A DNA stretch of 64,000 nucleotides from Roseovarius nitratireducens (GTDB lineage Bacteria > Pseudomonadota > Alphaproteobacteria > Rhodobacterales > Rhodobacteraceae). Where the stretch lies: positions 1 through 64,000 of the forward strand of contig NZ_PDNI01000055.1 of the NCBI RefSeq assembly GCF_002925845.1, written 5' to 3'. Shown here one piece after another: positions 10,026 to 18,394 of the stretch (its first letter is position 1; the number at the start of each line of letters is the position of its first letter). The notes beneath the pieces were generated by a model that was not told where the DNA came from, searched no databases, and worked only from the letters and a program-made list of their open reading frames with translations. The position numbers were made by a program, and so were the translations under genes.

Positions 10026-11669
10026 ATGACCCACTCAAAACCACAGGAAAACGTGCGCCCCGTCGTGCGAAAGCTGGCCGAGGAGACGCGCGCCGGCAGG
10101 ATGGAACGTCGCGAGTTCATCGCGCTCGCCTCGACATTCGGGGCGTCCTCGGCGGCGGCTTACGGCTTGCTCGGCCTTGCCGCCCCCACGCCCGCGCAGG
10201 CGCAGGAAGGCAAGAAGGGCGGTGTGCTTCGCGTTGCGTCTCGCGTGCTCGAAATCGCCGATCCGCGCAAGTTTGCCTGGACCGAGCCGGGCAATATCAG
10301 CCGCCAGTTCTGCGAGCCGATGGTGCGCTGGGCCCCTGATTACAGCTTCCAGCCGATGCTGCTCGAAGGCTGGGAGGTCAGTGACGACGCACAGACCTAC
10401 ACGCTCAAGGTGCGCCGCAACGCGGTGTGGAACAACGGCGACCAGTTCAACGCCGATGACGTGATCCACAACCTGACCCGCTGGTGCGACAAGGGGGTCG
10501 AGGGCAATTCGATGGCCGCGCGCATGGCCACGCTGATCGACCCCGACACCAACAAGGCCCGCGACGGCGCGATCGTGAAGGTGGACGATTTCACCGTGCA
10601 GCTCAACCTGCCGCGCCCCGACATCACGCTGATTGCCGGCATGTCTGACTACCCTGCGCTCTGCGTGCATCGGAGCCATGGCGACGACAGCGATCTTGCC
10701 AAGGCCCCCATCGGCACCGGCCCGTTCGAGCTCGTCTCCATCGAGATCGGCACCATGGCCGAGGTCAAGCGCCGCGAGGACGGCAAGTGGTGGGGCGGCG
10801 ATGTCTATCTCGACGGTATCCGCTTCATTGACTTCGGCACCGACAACGCCTCCATCGTGGCGGCCTTCGACGGCGGCGAGATCGACATCAACGACGAATC
10901 CACCGCCGATTTCATCGAATCCTACGATGCGCTGGGCCTCGTCAAGCAATCCAAGCCCACCGCCAACACCATCGTGGCGCGGATGCGCATGGACACGCCG
11001 CCCTATGACAGCAAGGACTTGCGCAATGCGATCCAGCTGGCCTGCGACAACGAGGTGCTGCTGGCCATCTCGATCAACAACGAGGGCATCCCGGCGGAAA
11101 ACCACCACGTCGCCCCCTTTCACCCGGAATATGCCGAGCTGCCCAAGATCGCGCCCAACCCCGCAAAGGCCATCGAGATGGCCAAGGCAGCAGGGCATGG
11201 CGACACCGAGATCGACATCATCTCGATCGACGGCGATTGGCGGACCACCACGACCGACGCCATCGGCGCGCAGCTGCGGCAGGCGGGCTTCAACGTCAAG
11301 CGCACGGTGATGCCGGGCAACACCTTCTGGAACGACTGGACGAAATACCCGTTCTCGACCACCAACTGGGGCCCGCGCCCCTTGGGTGTGCAGGTGCTGG
11401 CGCTGGCCTATCGCTCGGGCGAGGCGTGGAACGAGAGCGGCCACTCTGACCCGGAATTCGATGCGCTGCTCGAGGAGGCGCTCGGCGTGTTCGATGCCGA
11501 CGCCCGGCGCGAGTATTCCGCCAAGCTTCAGGCCATCCTGCAGGATAACGGCGTCATCATTCAGCCGTTCTGGCGCAACCAGGCGCTGCACCACACCGAC
11601 CGCGTCAAGAACGTGAACGCCCACCAGTTCCGCGAGATGCACTACGAGAAAGTCTGGCTCGACGCCTGA
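10026..11669 (+). CDS. Tat-exported family-5 ABC substrate-binding protein
   Basis: Periplasmic solute-binding protein of the peptide/opine/nickel class (SBP family 5). Residues 27-33 read ERREFIA, a twin-arginine motif, followed by a hydrophobic stretch and an AQA-type cleavage site near residue 59. The mature part follows the family plan: EPMVRWAPDYSFQPMLLEGWEVS early, the central NLPRPD lobe and a C-terminal half with YRSGEAWNES. A strong ribosome-binding site GGAGGAAAGAA precedes ATG. No permease or ATPase genes are near, so it either supplies a transporter encoded elsewhere or has been separated from its own. Confidence 0.9.
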   Translation: MTHSKPQENVRPVVRKLAEETRAGRMERREFIALASTFGASSAAAYGLLGLAAPTPAQAQEGKKGGVLRVASRVLEIADPRKFAWTEPGNISRQFCEPMVRWAPDYSFQPMLLEGWEVSDDAQTYTLKVRRNAVWNNGDQFNADDVIHNLTRWCDKGVEGNSMAARMATLIDPDTNKARDGAIVKVDDFTVQLNLPRPDITLIAGMSDYPALCVHRSHGDDSDLAKAPIGTGPFELVSIEIGTMAEVKRREDGKWWGGDVYLDGIRFIDFGTDNASIVAAFDGGEIDINDESTADFIESYDALGLVKQSKPTANTIVARMRMDTPPYDSKDLRNAIQLACDNEVLLAISINNEGIPAENHHVAPFHPEYAELPKIAPNPAKAIEMAKAAGHGDTEIDIISIDGDWRTTTTDAIGAQLRQAGFNVKRTVMPGNTFWNDWTKYPFSTTNWGPRPLGVQVLALAYRSGEAWNESGHSDPEFDALLEEALGVFDADARREYSAKLQAILQDNGVIIQPFWRNQALHHTDRVKNVNAHQFREMHYEKVWLDA

Positions 11670-11689
11670 TCGGCGTTAAGACCAAAAGG

Positions 11690-11726
11690 ACGGGCCGCCC
11701 CAACACGGGGCGGCCCGTTCACGTTT
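11690..11726 (+). terminator. Intrinsic terminator after the solute-binding protein gene
   Basis: A 12-bp perfect stem ACGGGCCGCCCC / GGGGCGGCCCGT (11690-11701 with 11707-11718), loop AACAC, then TTCACGTTT. It starts 20 nt after the stop codon and isolates the gene as a single-gene unit. Confidence 0.85.
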
Positions 11727-11766
11727 CGGCCAGAAGAGGGCGGCGGTGCCGGGTCGCGCCGACGCG

Positions 11767-12306
11767 TTACACCACCTCGGCGCGCAGCTTTTCCATCCGC
11801 TTGGTCAGCAGCTTCTGCGAGGTTTCGTCCTTGAGCCGCCCGTCCTCGTCAAAGGCGTTCATCGCCCCTGCGATGAGCACGGCGGTGCCGGGGATGAGCC
11901 GCGCCTGATGCTGGGTGAGGCACGAGAGTGTCATGAATTGCGCCGTCTCGCCGCCCGTGCGCCCCGCAGAGGCCGAAACGACCACCGTGGGCTTGTCCTC
12001 GAGCGGCCATCCAGGCACCCGGCTGATCCAGTCGAGCGCGTTCTTCAGCACCCCGGTGATCCCCTTGTTGTATTCCGGTGCGCCAACCACGATCGCATCC
12101 GCGTCCTTGATCTGCTGCACGAGGTGCTGCACCTTCTCCGGCACGCCCTCGGCCTCTTCGAGATCGCCATTATAGAGCGGCAGGTCGAGGTCGCCCTCGG
12201 TCACCGTTGCCGGGCCGAAGGCCTCGGCGGCCAGCGCCAGAAGCATCCGGTTATAGGACCCTTTGCGCAGCGATCCCGACAAGGTCAACAGTTTCGGATC
12301 AGCCAT
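11767..12306 (-). CDS. NADPH-dependent FMN reductase-like flavoprotein
   Basis: Flavodoxin-fold reductase of the ArsH/SsuE/ChrR class. The phosphate-binding loop SGSLRKGSYN lies at residues 10-19 and GAPEYNKGITGVLKNALDW near residue 75 is the family signature. At 179 residues it is a complete single domain. The ATG at 12306 follows AAAGGA at good spacing; a longer in-frame start exists but lacks support. Its electron acceptor (quinone, chromate or other) cannot be told. Confidence 0.88.
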   Translation of the reverse strand: MADPKLLTLSGSLRKGSYNRMLLALAAEAFGPATVTEGDLDLPLYNGDLEEAEGVPEKVQHLVQQIKDADAIVVGAPEYNKGITGVLKNALDWISRVPGWPLEDKPTVVVSASAGRTGGETAQFMTLSCLTQHQARLIPGTAVLIAGAMNAFDEDGRLKDETSQKLLTKRMEKLRAEVV

Positions 12307-12409
12307 ATCGCATCCTTTCGTTTTGTCTCGGTTACCCGGATACGTGGGGCAAAACTGCCCGCCTGGCAACGGCACGCGGTCGCACATGCCCTGTGCGGCG
12401 GCACGGGCA

Positions 12410-14095
12410 TCATTCGCCCGCCTGCGCCTTGAGCCCCGCCGCACGCATCTGGCTCAGCGTCATGCGCGGCGTCAACGCCTCGGGCGAGATCGCGAGCGAC
12501 AGCACCGCGCCGGTGGGCGAGGCGCAGGCGCGGGCAAAGGCAGGGGCGAAATCCTCGGTCGTCTCTACCCGTTCGCCGTGAAAGCCATAGGCGCGGGCGA
12601 GCGCCGCGAAATCGGGATTGACCATGTCGGTGCCTGATACGCGGCCCGGGTAGTTGCGCTCCTGGTGGGCGCGGATGGTCCCGTAGGTGCCATTATCAAG
12701 CACCAGGATCACCGGCTGCGCGCCCGCCTGCGCGGCGGTGGCTAGCTCCTGGCACGTCATCTGGAAATCGCCGTCACCAGCGAAACAGACCACGCGGCGG
12801 TCGGGGTGGGCAACCCGCGCGGCGATGGCGGCGGGGATGCCGTATCCCATCGCCCCCGATTGCGGCCCCAGCAGGCGCATGCGGGGGCCGTATTTCAGGA
12901 ACCGGCCCGACCATATGGCGAAATTGCCAGCACCATTGGTGATGATCGCGTCCTCGGGCAGCACCTCGCGCAGATGCGCGGTGACGCGGCCCATATCCAC
13001 CGGCGAGGGCAGGGCGGGCAGGTCGAACGCCGTCTCCCACGCCGCGCGCGCCTGCGAGCGCCACTCGCCCCATGCGCCGCGCACCGGTCCGGCGTGGGCC
13101 AGCGCGGTGGCAAAGGCGTTGGGCCCGGCCTGTATCCCCAGCGTGGGCTGATAGACCTTGCCCAGTTCGAGGTCGGAGCCGTGCACATGGATGAGCTGCT
13201 GCGCAGGCTGCGGCACGTCAAGCACGGTATAGCCATCGGTGGAGTTCTCGCCAAAGCGGGCATTCACCGCGAGGATCACGTCCGCCCCGGTCAGGAGTGC
13301 GCGCACATGCGGCACCATGCCCACCCCCGCCTCGCCGCAGAACACCGGCGAATGGTTGTCGAATTGGTCCTGGTAACGGAACACCGTCACCACCGGGATA
13401 TCCGAGCCCTCGGCGAAGGATTGCAGCGCCGCGCGGCCCTGATCCGTCCAGTTGCAGCCGCCATAGAGGATCACCGGGCGCTTGGCCCCGGCCAGCATCT
13501 CGCGCGCCTGTGCCACCGCCTGCGAGGGTGGGCATGGCTCGGGGTAGTGGCCCGGCCCGGTCAGCGGCACGGCGGCGGTGTGGGAGGTGAGCATATCCTC
13601 GGGCAGCGCCACCACCACCGGGCCGGGACGGCCCGTGAGGGCGGTCTTCCACGCCCGTGCCACGATCTCGGGGATGCGGTCCACGTCGTCGATCTCGACC
13701 GCCCATTTCGCCATCGTGCCGAACACCGCGCGGTAATCCAGCTCCTGGAACGCCTCGCGCCCCTTCATCCCCGTGCCGACCTGCCCGACGAACAGGATCA
13801 TCGGCACGCTGTCCTGCATCGCCGTGTGCACGCCGATCGAGGCGTTGGTGGCCCCGGGCCCGCGGGTGACCCAGGCGATACCGGGCCGCCCGGTGAGCTT
13901 GCCATAGGCCGCGGCCATGAAGGACGCGCCACCCTCCTGCCGGCAGAGGGTGAAATCGAGCCGCCCGACCGTGTCGTGCAGCGCGTCAAGCACCGCGAGA
14001 TAGCTCTCGCCCGGCACACCGAAACTGTGCCGCGCGCCGAGCGCGATGAGACACTCCACCAGAAGCTGCCCGCCCGTGCGCCTGTTATCGGTCAT
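12410..14095 (-). CDS. Thiamine-pyrophosphate enzyme, acetolactate-synthase-like
   Basis: Large-subunit-type TPP enzyme of 561 residues with N-terminal pyrimidine-binding domain (Glu54 in CRQEGG), central domain and C-terminal PP-binding domain with GDGDFQMTCQEL and DNGTYG. It lacks an adjacent small regulatory subunit, so it is unlikely to be the housekeeping acetolactate synthase; decarboxylase or catabolic roles (sulfoacetaldehyde, oxalyl-CoA, benzoylformate type) are alternatives that sequence inspection cannot separate. It is 104 nt upstream of the FMN reductase on the same strand. Confidence 0.85.
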   Translation of the reverse strand: MTDNRRTGGQLLVECLIALGARHSFGVPGESYLAVLDALHDTVGRLDFTLCRQEGGASFMAAAYGKLTGRPGIAWVTRGPGATNASIGVHTAMQDSVPMILFVGQVGTGMKGREAFQELDYRAVFGTMAKWAVEIDDVDRIPEIVARAWKTALTGRPGPVVVALPEDMLTSHTAAVPLTGPGHYPEPCPPSQAVAQAREMLAGAKRPVILYGGCNWTDQGRAALQSFAEGSDIPVVTVFRYQDQFDNHSPVFCGEAGVGMVPHVRALLTGADVILAVNARFGENSTDGYTVLDVPQPAQQLIHVHGSDLELGKVYQPTLGIQAGPNAFATALAHAGPVRGAWGEWRSQARAAWETAFDLPALPSPVDMGRVTAHLREVLPEDAIITNGAGNFAIWSGRFLKYGPRMRLLGPQSGAMGYGIPAAIAARVAHPDRRVVCFAGDGDFQMTCQELATAAQAGAQPVILVLDNGTYGTIRAHQERNYPGRVSGTDMVNPDFAALARAYGFHGERVETTEDFAPAFARACASPTGAVLSLAISPEALTPRMTLSQMRAAGLKAQAGE

Positions 14096-14165
14096 GCCGC
14101 TCTCCCTCTTTATGCTGCCGGAACGCGGGCGACACTGCCCGTGGCCAGTGGCAATGGCAAGGGGG

Positions 14166-14606
14166 TCACCAGCGGCTGAGCGCGTCCTCGTCCTCGTCGC
14201 GCGCGGCGACCCAGCCCTCGCCCGCGTCCGTCACCTCCTTCTTCCAGAAGGGCGCGCGGGACTTGAGGTAATCCATGAGGAATTCGGCGGCGTGAAAGGC
14301 GTCGGCGCGGTGGCGCGACGCGGTGGCGACCATCATGATGAGGTCATCGGCCTTCAGTCGTCCATAACGGTGCAGGATCAACGCGTCGCCGATCTGCCAG
14401 CGGCGCGCGGCCTCCTCGGCAATCCCGGCCAACGCCTTCTCGGTCATGCCCGGGTAATGCTCGATCTCCATCGTGTCGAGATCGCCCTCCAGGTCGCGGA
14501 CGATCCCGGTAAAGGTAACGACCGCGCCCATGCCCGCCTGCCGCGCGGCAAAGGCATTCGCCTCGGCCCCGAGATCGAACGGCTCTTGCTGCACGCGGAT
14601 GTCCAT
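14166..14606 (-). CDS. moaE: Molybdopterin synthase catalytic subunit
   Basis: Large subunit of molybdopterin synthase, which inserts dithiolene sulfur into precursor Z. The 146-residue protein keeps the active-site region SRHRADAF and Lys115 and Lys122, matching the catalytic Lys pair of E. coli MoaE (119 and 126), with APFWKKE at the end of the domain. moaD lies 13 nt upstream on the same strand, so the two subunits are made together. Molybdenum or tungsten cofactor use fits the tungstate importer at 36.4-38.7 kb. Confidence 0.95.
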   Translation of the reverse strand: MDIRVQQEPFDLGAEANAFAARQAGMGAVVTFTGIVRDLEGDLDTMEIEHYPGMTEKALAGIAEEAARRWQIGDALILHRYGRLKADDLIMMVATASRHRADAFHAAEFLMDYLKSRAPFWKKEVTDAGEGWVAARDEDEDALSRW

Positions 14607-14619
14607 GGCTCAGCCCCCG

Positions 14620-14865
14620 CTATCCGCCTGTCATCGGTGGAAAGAATGCCACCTCGCGCGCATCGCCGAGCGGTGCGTCGAAGTCGCTCAGCTCCTGATC
14701 CACCGCCACGCGCAGCGCCGACAGATCGGCAAATGCCGCGGCATAGCGCTCCTCTCTCGCGCGCAGTTCCTCGACGAGGTCGCGCACCGTGGCGGCGCGC
14801 GTCTCCACGCGGTCCTTGGGGTGGCCGATGCGTTCGCGCACCCATGCGAAATAGAGCACATCCAT
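14620..14865 (-). CDS. moaD: Molybdopterin synthase sulfur-carrier subunit
   Basis: Ubiquitin-fold small subunit of molybdopterin synthase. The 81-residue protein ends in the required Gly-Gly (PPMTGG), whose C-terminus is activated and thiocarboxylated. Its start codon shares one base with the end of pgsA, and moaE follows, giving a pgsA-moaD-moaE unit. Confidence 0.95.
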   Translation of the reverse strand: MDVLYFAWVRERIGHPKDRVETRAATVRDLVEELRAREERYAAAFADLSALRVAVDQELSDFDAPLGDAREVAFFPPMTGG

Positions 14866-15530
14866 CAGCGATTATCCTTCAGATGCGGCACGGATTTGAA
14901 AAAGTAGTCCGCCCCGGTGACGAGGGTAAGCCCGGCGGCGAGCCACAACAGCCACAGCCCCGCATGCCCGGACCAGACCATGCCGCGATACTTCCACCAC
15001 AGCCCGTGCAGATCCTCGGTCTTGCCCGAGAGGATATCGCGCACCAGCGCGTCGTCCATGCCAAAGATCGACATTCCGAAATAATGCTCGAACACGCCTT
15101 GGGCAAAGAGGACGGCGATGGCGATCATTTGCGCCGTGGTCTTCCACTTGGCCAGTTGCGTGACCTTGAGCGTACCCGCCGTGTCGCCGAGATACTCGCG
15201 CAGCCCCGAGACGAAGACCTCGCGGAACAGGATCACCGTGGCGGGCAGCACCAGCCAGGGCGACATCGACGAATAGCCCACGATCACCATCAGCGCGATC
15301 ACCACCATCGCCTTGTCGGCAATGGGATCGAGCATGGTGCCGATCTTGGTCACCTGCTTCCAGCTCCGCGCGAGATGGCCATCGACCCAGTCGGTGAGCG
15401 CCGCGCTGATGAACAGGATCAGCGCGAACCAGTCGGCATAGGGGCGGTTGAAATAGAGGAACATGACCGCGATGCCCGGCGCCGCGAGCAGCCGGAGCAT
15501 GGTGAGGATATTGGGCACGTTCCACGACAT
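14865..15530 (-). CDS. pgsA: CDP-diacylglycerol-glycerol-3-phosphate 3-phosphatidyltransferase
   Basis: Inner-membrane enzyme that makes phosphatidylglycerophosphate, the committed step to phosphatidylglycerol. The CDP-alcohol phosphotransferase signature D-G-x2-A-R-x8-G-x3-D-x3-D is complete in DGHLARSWKQVTKIG and DPIAD near residues 50-75. Multiple hydrophobic helices follow; total length 221 is normal. It overlaps moaD by one base. In many Rhodobacterales pgsA lies near uvrC; here uvrC is 3 kb away on the same strand with other genes between. Confidence 0.94.
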   Translation of the reverse strand: MSWNVPNILTMLRLLAAPGIAVMFLYFNRPYADWFALILFISAALTDWVDGHLARSWKQVTKIGTMLDPIADKAMVVIALMVIVGYSSMSPWLVLPATVILFREVFVSGLREYLGDTAGTLKVTQLAKWKTTAQMIAIAVLFAQGVFEHYFGMSIFGMDDALVRDILSGKTEDLHGLWWKYRGMVWSGHAGLWLLWLAAGLTLVTGADYFFKSVPHLKDNR

Positions 15531-15578
15531 GTCACCGTTCTAACCTGACCGATTGGCAAGGGAAAGCGCAGTCGGACC

Positions 15579-16340
15579 CTAAAAGTCGCGCAGACGTCGG
15601 GTGGTCTCGGGGTCCATGAATCCCGCGACGGTGGCCTCGGTCTCAAGGTCCATGGCGCGGCGCAGGTCAGGGGTGGCGGTGGCGTTGAGCACGCGCTTCA
15701 TCGCCCGCACAGAGAGCGGCGGCAGGTCGGCGAGCCGGCGGGCGGTGGCATGGGCGGTGTCGAGCAGATCCCCGTCGGGTGCGGTTTTCCACGCCAGCCC
15801 CATCTCGTGCAACGTTGCGGCATCGTAGCGGTCGCCGAAAAAGAGCATTTCGCGTGCCTTGACCAACCCGACAAGCGCGGGCAGCAGCGTCGTCACCCCG
15901 CCGGTCACGAACAGGTTGAGCGAGACTTCGGGGAAAAAGCCGCGCGCGCTCTCGGCCCAGATCGGGAAATCGCAGTTGATCGCCCATTCAAAGCCGCCGC
16001 CCACGGCCCATCCGTTGATCGCGCCGACCACCGGTTTCGGTCCCAATGTGATCGCATGCGTCGCGCGCTGGATCGCCAGCACCAGATCGCGCGCCTCTTC
16101 CTCGGAGGCGGGGTGGACATGATCCTGCCGGTCGTCGCCCGCGCAGAATGCCTTGCCCGCGCCGGTCAGCACGATGGCGCGGGTCTCCGGGTCGGCATTG
16201 GCGTCGTCAAAGGCGCCGGTCACATCGTCGATCAGCGCCCGGTTCATCGCGTTGAGCCGGTCAGGACGGTTGAGGGTGATGCGGCGCACGGCCCCCTCGT
16301 GCAACGCGCTAAGCACGGTCGCGTAGGTGAAATCGGTCAT
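15579..16340 (-). CDS. Enoyl-CoA hydratase/isomerase family protein
   Basis: Crotonase-fold enzyme of 253 residues. GAGKAFCAGDD and GAINGWAVGGGFEWAINCD supply the oxyanion-hole strands and SLNLFVTGGVTTLLP lies where crotonases hold a catalytic acid. The exact reaction (hydration, isomerisation, ring cleavage) is not determined. It overlaps the upstream AMP-binding ligase gene by 4 nt and so belongs to the TetR-controlled operon. Confidence 0.88.
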   Translation of the reverse strand: MTDFTYATVLSALHEGAVRRITLNRPDRLNAMNRALIDDVTGAFDDANADPETRAIVLTGAGKAFCAGDDRQDHVHPASEEEARDLVLAIQRATHAITLGPKPVVGAINGWAVGGGFEWAINCDFPIWAESARGFFPEVSLNLFVTGGVTTLLPALVGLVKAREMLFFGDRYDAATLHEMGLAWKTAPDGDLLDTAHATARRLADLPPLSVRAMKRVLNATATPDLRRAMDLETEATVAGFMDPETTRRLRDF

Positions 16341-17641
16341 GTGTAAGTCCTTTGCACACGTCGGGTCTTGCCTTCGGTCAGCGGGAAGGTGCCATGCGGC
16401 ACCAGTGTCACCCGGGCGGTCGCCCCGAGGTCGCGCTTGATCGCCTGTGCGATCTCCTCGGCCAGCCCCGGGGCGGCGTCGCGCCCCTTGGACAGTTCCG
16501 CCGTGACCGGCAGGCTGTCATAGGGAGGGGGCGTGTCGAGCGGAATTCGGTAGTCGCCCGAGAGCGTCGGATACCGGTTGAGCACGGCGGCGACCATTGT
16601 GGGAAACAGGTTGAGCCCGCGCACCACCACCATGTCATCCGAGCGCCCCACCACGCGAAAGCGAAAGCCGGTGCGCCCGCAAGTGCAGGGTGCGGTTTCG
16701 TCCACGGTGATGATGTCGCCACTGCGAAAGCGCACCAGCGGCTGGCAGTCGCGCACGAGGTGGGTCAGCACCAACTCGCCGGTCTGGCCTGCGGCGAGGG
16801 ACAGGGGGCTGCCCGTCTCGGGCTCGATCAGTTCGGGCCAGAGCACGTCGGCCCCCATGAAATGCAGTCGCGTGTCATGCTCGCATTGCGCCGCGAAGTT
16901 GCAGAACACGTCCGAGACGCCGTAATTGGCGTTGCGCGGCTCCATCCCCCAGACCTCTTGCAGACGGGTGCGGAAGGCCGGATCGTCGAGCCCCGCCTCG
17001 CCGCCAAAGAGCCCCAATTTCAGGCCGAGGTCGCGGGGGGTCAGGTCGGGGAAACGTTCGGCGATGACGCGCTCCAGCACCGCCGGATAGGACGGTGTGC
17101 AGGAAATCGCGGTGATTCCCACTTCGCGGATGGTGCGCACCAGCAACTCGGTGGAACCGACGCCGAAGGGCACCACCAGCGCGCCGGTGGCCTGAAGCGT
17201 CATGTGATCGGTCAGCCCGCCCATCCACATCTGATAATTCAGGCAGTGAACGACCGTGTGATCGGGGGTCAGTCCTGCGGAGGACTGGCAGCGCCCGCCC
17301 ACCGTCTCTGTCACCGTGCAGTCACGCGCGGAAAGCGCGAGGTTCATCGCCTGCCCGGTGGTGCCGGAGGTGCGGTGCAGGCGCACCGCGTCGCGGCGCG
17401 GGGCGGCCATGTAATGCCCGAAAGGCGGGTGATCGGCCTGCGCCACGCGCAGTTGCGATTTGTCCGAGAGGGGCAGGGCGGGCAGGTCCGCCAGATCGGC
17501 GGGCGGGGCCGCGCCCTGCCACAGGTCGTGGTAAAAAGCCGAGTGGCGCGCGACGTAATCGCCCTGTCTGGCCCAGGCAGCGGCCTGGTGGGCGCGCAGG
17601 CGGTCGTGGCTGGCGAATTCGGCCTTATCGAGCAGGATCAT
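16337..17641 (-). CDS. Phenylacetate-CoA-ligase-like AMP-binding enzyme
   Basis: Adenylate-forming acyl-CoA ligase of the PaaK type, 434 residues. The P-loop RTSGTTG is at residues 90-96, YGVSDVF resembles the aromatic-rich A5 region, RFRSGDI is the A7 motif and GRSDDMVVVRGLNLFP marks the hinge to the C-terminal domain. CTCGRTG holds two cysteines as in PaaK. The ATG at 17641 overlaps the upstream TetR gene by 4 nt; longer in-frame starts would run through that gene. Aryl acetate or another organic acid is the likely substrate, with its CoA ester passed to the enoyl-CoA hydratase next door. Confidence 0.87.
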   Translation of the reverse strand: MILLDKAEFASHDRLRAHQAAAWARQGDYVARHSAFYHDLWQGAAPPADLADLPALPLSDKSQLRVAQADHPPFGHYMAAPRRDAVRLHRTSGTTGQAMNLALSARDCTVTETVGGRCQSSAGLTPDHTVVHCLNYQMWMGGLTDHMTLQATGALVVPFGVGSTELLVRTIREVGITAISCTPSYPAVLERVIAERFPDLTPRDLGLKLGLFGGEAGLDDPAFRTRLQEVWGMEPRNANYGVSDVFCNFAAQCEHDTRLHFMGADVLWPELIEPETGSPLSLAAGQTGELVLTHLVRDCQPLVRFRSGDIITVDETAPCTCGRTGFRFRVVGRSDDMVVVRGLNLFPTMVAAVLNRYPTLSGDYRIPLDTPPPYDSLPVTAELSKGRDAAPGLAEEIAQAIKRDLGATARVTLVPHGTFPLTEGKTRRVQRTYT

Positions 17642-18315
17642 GGTTGCAATCCCCGTTCCCAGAGGGTGGTGAGCGTTGCGATCACCGCCGCGCGGTCGGA
17701 AGAGACCGCTACCAGCCGCGGCTCGCGCGAGAGGTGGAGGCTTGAGAGGTAGTGATCGGTCATTCCCCCAAGCGCATAGGCGCGGCGGGTAAGTTCGTCC
17801 TCGGGCAGCGCGTCGCGCCCGTCGCGGGTGTGGCGGCGGCGGGTGGCCTCGACCACGGTGGCGATCCAGTCGCGGTTGAGCCGGTGAAAGGCCGCGCGCG
17901 CCGCCGGAAATGCGTCGAGATGGTGGACCAGGCATTTCATCAGCCCGCGATTGGCCTCGAAGAGGTGCACATAGGCTTCGGTCGCGGCGCGCATCGGGTG
18001 GTCGGGCTGGCTGTGGCCCGCCTGGATCATGCGGGTTTGCAGGAAGCTGGCGAAGCCCTGCAGCAGGTCATCGAGAAGCTGTGCCTGATCGGGAAAGTAG
18101 AGGTAGAAAGTGCCGTTGGCCACGCCCGCGCGCCCGCAGATGGCGGCGATGGTCAGATCCTGCGGCGCGCTCTGTTCCAGCAGGTAACAGGCGGCGATGC
18201 GAATCGCCTGCTTCGTGCGCTGACCCTTGGACAGGCCCTCGGCCTCAGCGGCGAGGGCCTGCGAATAGCTGTGGGCGTCTTGCGGTGCGGGGTGGGGACG
18301 TGTGGCAGGGGGCAT
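17638..18315 (-). CDS. TetR/AcrR-family regulator
   Basis: Transcriptional regulator with N-terminal helix-turn-helix (LTIAAICGRAGVANGTFYLYF, about residues 54-74) and an all-helical ligand domain, 225 residues. It is the first gene of the operon with the CoA ligase and hydratase, coupled by a 4-nt overlap, and a palindrome starts 13 nt upstream of its ATG. Auto-repression relieved by a CoA ester is the simplest model; the ligand is unknown. Confidence 0.9.
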   Translation of the reverse strand: MPPATRPHPAPQDAHSYSQALAAEAEGLSKGQRTKQAIRIAACYLLEQSAPQDLTIAAICGRAGVANGTFYLYFPDQAQLLDDLLQGFASFLQTRMIQAGHSQPDHPMRAATEAYVHLFEANRGLMKCLVHHLDAFPAARAAFHRLNRDWIATVVEATRRRHTRDGRDALPEDELTRRAYALGGMTDHYLSSLHLSREPRLVAVSSDRAAVIATLTTLWERGLQP

Positions 18316-18328
18316 GAGTGACTCAATG

Positions 18329-18348
18329 TGAAACTGAATTCATGTTCA
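18329..18348 (-). promoter_or_regulatory. Probable TetR operator
   Basis: Imperfect 20-bp palindrome with a perfect TGAATTCA core flanked by TGAA and TTCA (TGAA-N3-GAATTC-N3-TTCA on either strand). It lies 13-33 nt upstream of the TetR gene in an AT-rich patch, between the divergent side of the operon and the end of uvrC. Confidence 0.65.
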
Positions 18349-18394
18349 TTAAATTTCTTCACCCTGTCAACCCACCGGATCGCAGGCGCGGGCT

